Shown here: positions 62,726 through 64,000 of the stretch, piece by piece | Position numbering within the stretch: the stretch's first letter is position 1 | How the letters are laid out: every line of letters starts with the position of its first letter | Assembly (NCBI GenBank): GCA_963696325.1 | Contig: CAVOJV010000034.1 | Span: forward strand, 1-64,000 | DNA length: 64,000 bases | Source: CAVOJV01 sp963696325 | GTDB lineage: Bacteria > Pseudomonadota > Gammaproteobacteria > Competibacterales > Competibacteraceae | Direction of reading: 5' to 3' | The notes under the pieces: model-generated | The model's database searches: none | Seen by the model: the letters and a program-made list of their open reading frames with translations, nothing else | Told to the model about the DNA's origin: nothing | Made by a program: the position numbers and the translations under genes

Positions 62726-63819
62726 TTTGGTACTCGTTCACGGGGGGTCTCAAGCAGCGATAGCAAGATGTTGTTCTTGTTCCAACAGAGAGAGGCCCGG
62801 CAGCAAGGAAGGAGCAGGCAGGCTATGCAGTGCTGCCGGACAGTCGCTGGTCAGATACTCCAGCACATTACGTTGCTGAGCACGCAAAGTGAGCATGACC
62901 GTCAGCATCCTGGCAACGAACGGGCTGCCGAGCGTAGACTGCGTGCCGAGGCGGGTTCGCCGCCAGATCACCGCCGGGCGCAAGGCGCGCTCCGCCGCGT
63001 TGTTGGTCGGCTCGACACCCGCTACCTTCACAAACAGCCACAGGGCCCCTGCCACTTTGAGCAACGCGCGACAGGTCCGTGCGGTCCGTGCCCGGGCAGA
63101 CTTAATCCCCCGCGCCGCTTCATAAGCCGCACCCTCCGCGAGCCACTGCTGGACCTCAGCGCGGATCTCGACCACTGTCGCCACAAACTCCGACCGCGGC
63201 AAAGTCCCAGCGCGGACACGATGCCACCACTCGAACAAGGTGCGGGCCTGTGCGAGCAAGCCTTCGCCGATGGCTTGCGATTCCCCGCCGCGTTCAGCGA
63301 GCTTTCGACATTCGCGAAGCGGCTGCGCCCAACCCAACTGCGGCCGATCCAGCGGCCACCCACCGTAACCCGTCCACCGATCCGTAATCAGGTAGCCGGT
63401 GAACTCGCCCAGCAGCTGTTTAGCCGCCGCTTGACCGCCGCTCAAGTGGAGTTGAAAGACCGTTACCCAACTCGTCACCAGCACCCACCGCCAGGCTTTA
63501 CGCCGCGGCGGGTTGCCGCCATCGCGGTTGCCCTGCACCCAGCCAGTCTCATCGGCGTTGGCCACGGCCTGCGCTTGTGCATAGACGGTGGCTTCGGCCA
63601 CCGCCGCGGCCACCGCCTGCCGCAGCTTGTTGACCGTTCCCAAGGCCACTTCGACCTCGGCACGCAAGCGGTTGACTTCCTCTTCCAGCACCACCAACCG
63701 CTCCAGCACCTGCAACAACGCCTGCTGGACACTGGACGGCGTGAGCACCCAGTCTTCAGGCGTAATGTTAATGTTGGAGGAACTCAGCAGTTCAGATTCC
63801 ATAACCTGAGAGTACCAAA
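62726..63819. mobile_element. IS66-family element, internally deleted
   Basis: TTTGGTACTC (62726-62735) and GAGTACCAAA (63810-63819) flank the transposase ORF closely and may be the terminal repeats. No accessory tnpA/tnpB genes are present. A target duplication is not evident. The repeat differs from classical IS66 ends, so the boundaries are tentative. Confidence 0.5.
62750..63802 (-). CDS. IS66-family transposase with an internal in-frame deletion
   Basis: The 350 residues are short for IS66 TnpC (about 500). The N-terminal coiled coil (L-E-E-E-V-N-R-L-R-A-E) runs directly into V-A-L-G-T-V-N-K-L-R-Q-A-V, so the usual zinc-binding and H-P-G-H region is missing. Catalytic Asp in N-A-D-E-T-G-W, Asp in L-I-T-D-R-W-T-G-Y and Glu in N-N-A-A-E-R-A-L-R-P remain. 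Likely DNA-binding deficient. Confidence 0.82.
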   Translation of the reverse strand: MESELLSSSNINITPEDWVLTPSSVQQALLQVLERLVVLEEEVNRLRAEVEVALGTVNKLRQAVAAAVAEATVYAQAQAVANADETGWVQGNRDGGNPPRRKAWRWVLVTSWVTVFQLHLSGGQAAAKQLLGEFTGYLITDRWTGYGGWPLDRPQLGWAQPLRECRKLAERGGESQAIGEGLLAQARTLFEWWHRVRAGTLPRSEFVATVVEIRAEVQQWLAEGAAYEAARGIKSARARTARTCRALLKVAGALWLFVKVAGVEPTNNAAERALRPAVIWRRTRLGTQSTLGSPFVARMLTVMLTLRAQQRNVLEYLTSDCPAALHSLPAPSLLPGLSLLEQEQHLAIAA

Positions 63820-64000
63820 TCAGGGCTTGTTTTTCATGATGTCTTTTCTACCCCCGCGAACGGGTACAATTTCTTCTTCTTTTCATGCGGTTCGTCCTTG
63901 ACGGTTTCAAACTTGCAGCATGGGCTCAGTCGGCTGAGAGCATGCCGACTCGACGCGTCAAGCTATTTCCGCTGCGATTCTTGAGCATCGCATTCGTTTG
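63820..64000. other. End of window, no gene recognised
   Basis: The last 181 bases hold short inverted repeats (GCTCAGTCGGCTGAGAGC near 63923) and no convincing ORF. Confidence 0.3.

Overview
The window is a piece of a gammaproteobacterial chromosome, GC-rich over most of its length. The gene orders rsmG-parA-parB-atpIBEFHAGDC-glmU, rpsU-yqeY-dnaG-rpoD followed by an Ile2-type tRNA, and hisBHAFIE-tatABC, together with ispB|rplU-rpmA-obgE-proB, all point to Gammaproteobacteria. The many decayed insertion sequences would suit a genome of the Competibacter/Contendobacter or Chromatiales kind. That narrower placement is a guess from gene content and was not tested.

Layout. (1) 1-3586 is a decayed integrated element lying against the 3' end of tRNA-Pro(CGG). 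It holds two integrase relics, an AlpA-like HTH protein, an HTH replication protein cut by an in-frame stop and carrying iteron-like repeats, and a non-coding stretch rich in stem-loops. (2) 3587-30027 is core genome: ispB divergent from rplU-rpmA-obgE-proB; ycgL and a beta-carbonic anhydrase; rsmG-parAB; the full F-type ATP synthase operon with a clear promoter and terminator; glmU; a sirtuin; a glycosyltransferase; a transglutaminase-like protein; folK-folB; plsY; tsaD; and the rpsU-yqeY-dnaG-rpoD macromolecular synthesis operon with tRNA-Ile2. (3) 30047-40798 has an IS1380 relic, a DUF6494-like gene, the his-tat cluster, radC, an O-acyltransferase and mnmG, which here lies about 30 kb from rsmG. 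(4) 41020-46889 is a signalling block: a CheY-like receiver, a membrane-anchored PAS/degenerate-kinase/DnaQ-exonuclease fusion, a small membrane protein, and a symporter-histidine kinase of the CrbS/CbrA type. (5) 46873-51152 holds envelope-polysaccharide genes: a GT9 heptosyltransferase, a flippase-like membrane protein, and a GtrA-GT39 gene broken by a frameshift. (6) 51200-60600 is a graveyard: an unusual small repeat-containing ORF, a monooxygenase, fragments of gltS, a RegA/PrrA-type regulator and a GspE-like ATPase, an ammonium transporter, and a three-level transposon nest (IS4 inside IS21 inside IS91). (7) 60840-62724 is an AT-rich GT2-FkbM pair that looks acquired, followed by a deleted IS66 copy.

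The core genes are complete and conventional. The best leads are the kinase-like exonuclease fusion beside the symporter-kinase (41327-46889), the hairpin/ACCCC array (1637-1700) with its structured surroundings, the internal repeats in the replication gene (949-1037), and the reconstructable order of transposon insertions (53545-58050). I did not find a clearly new defence system, CRISPR array or biosynthetic cluster.
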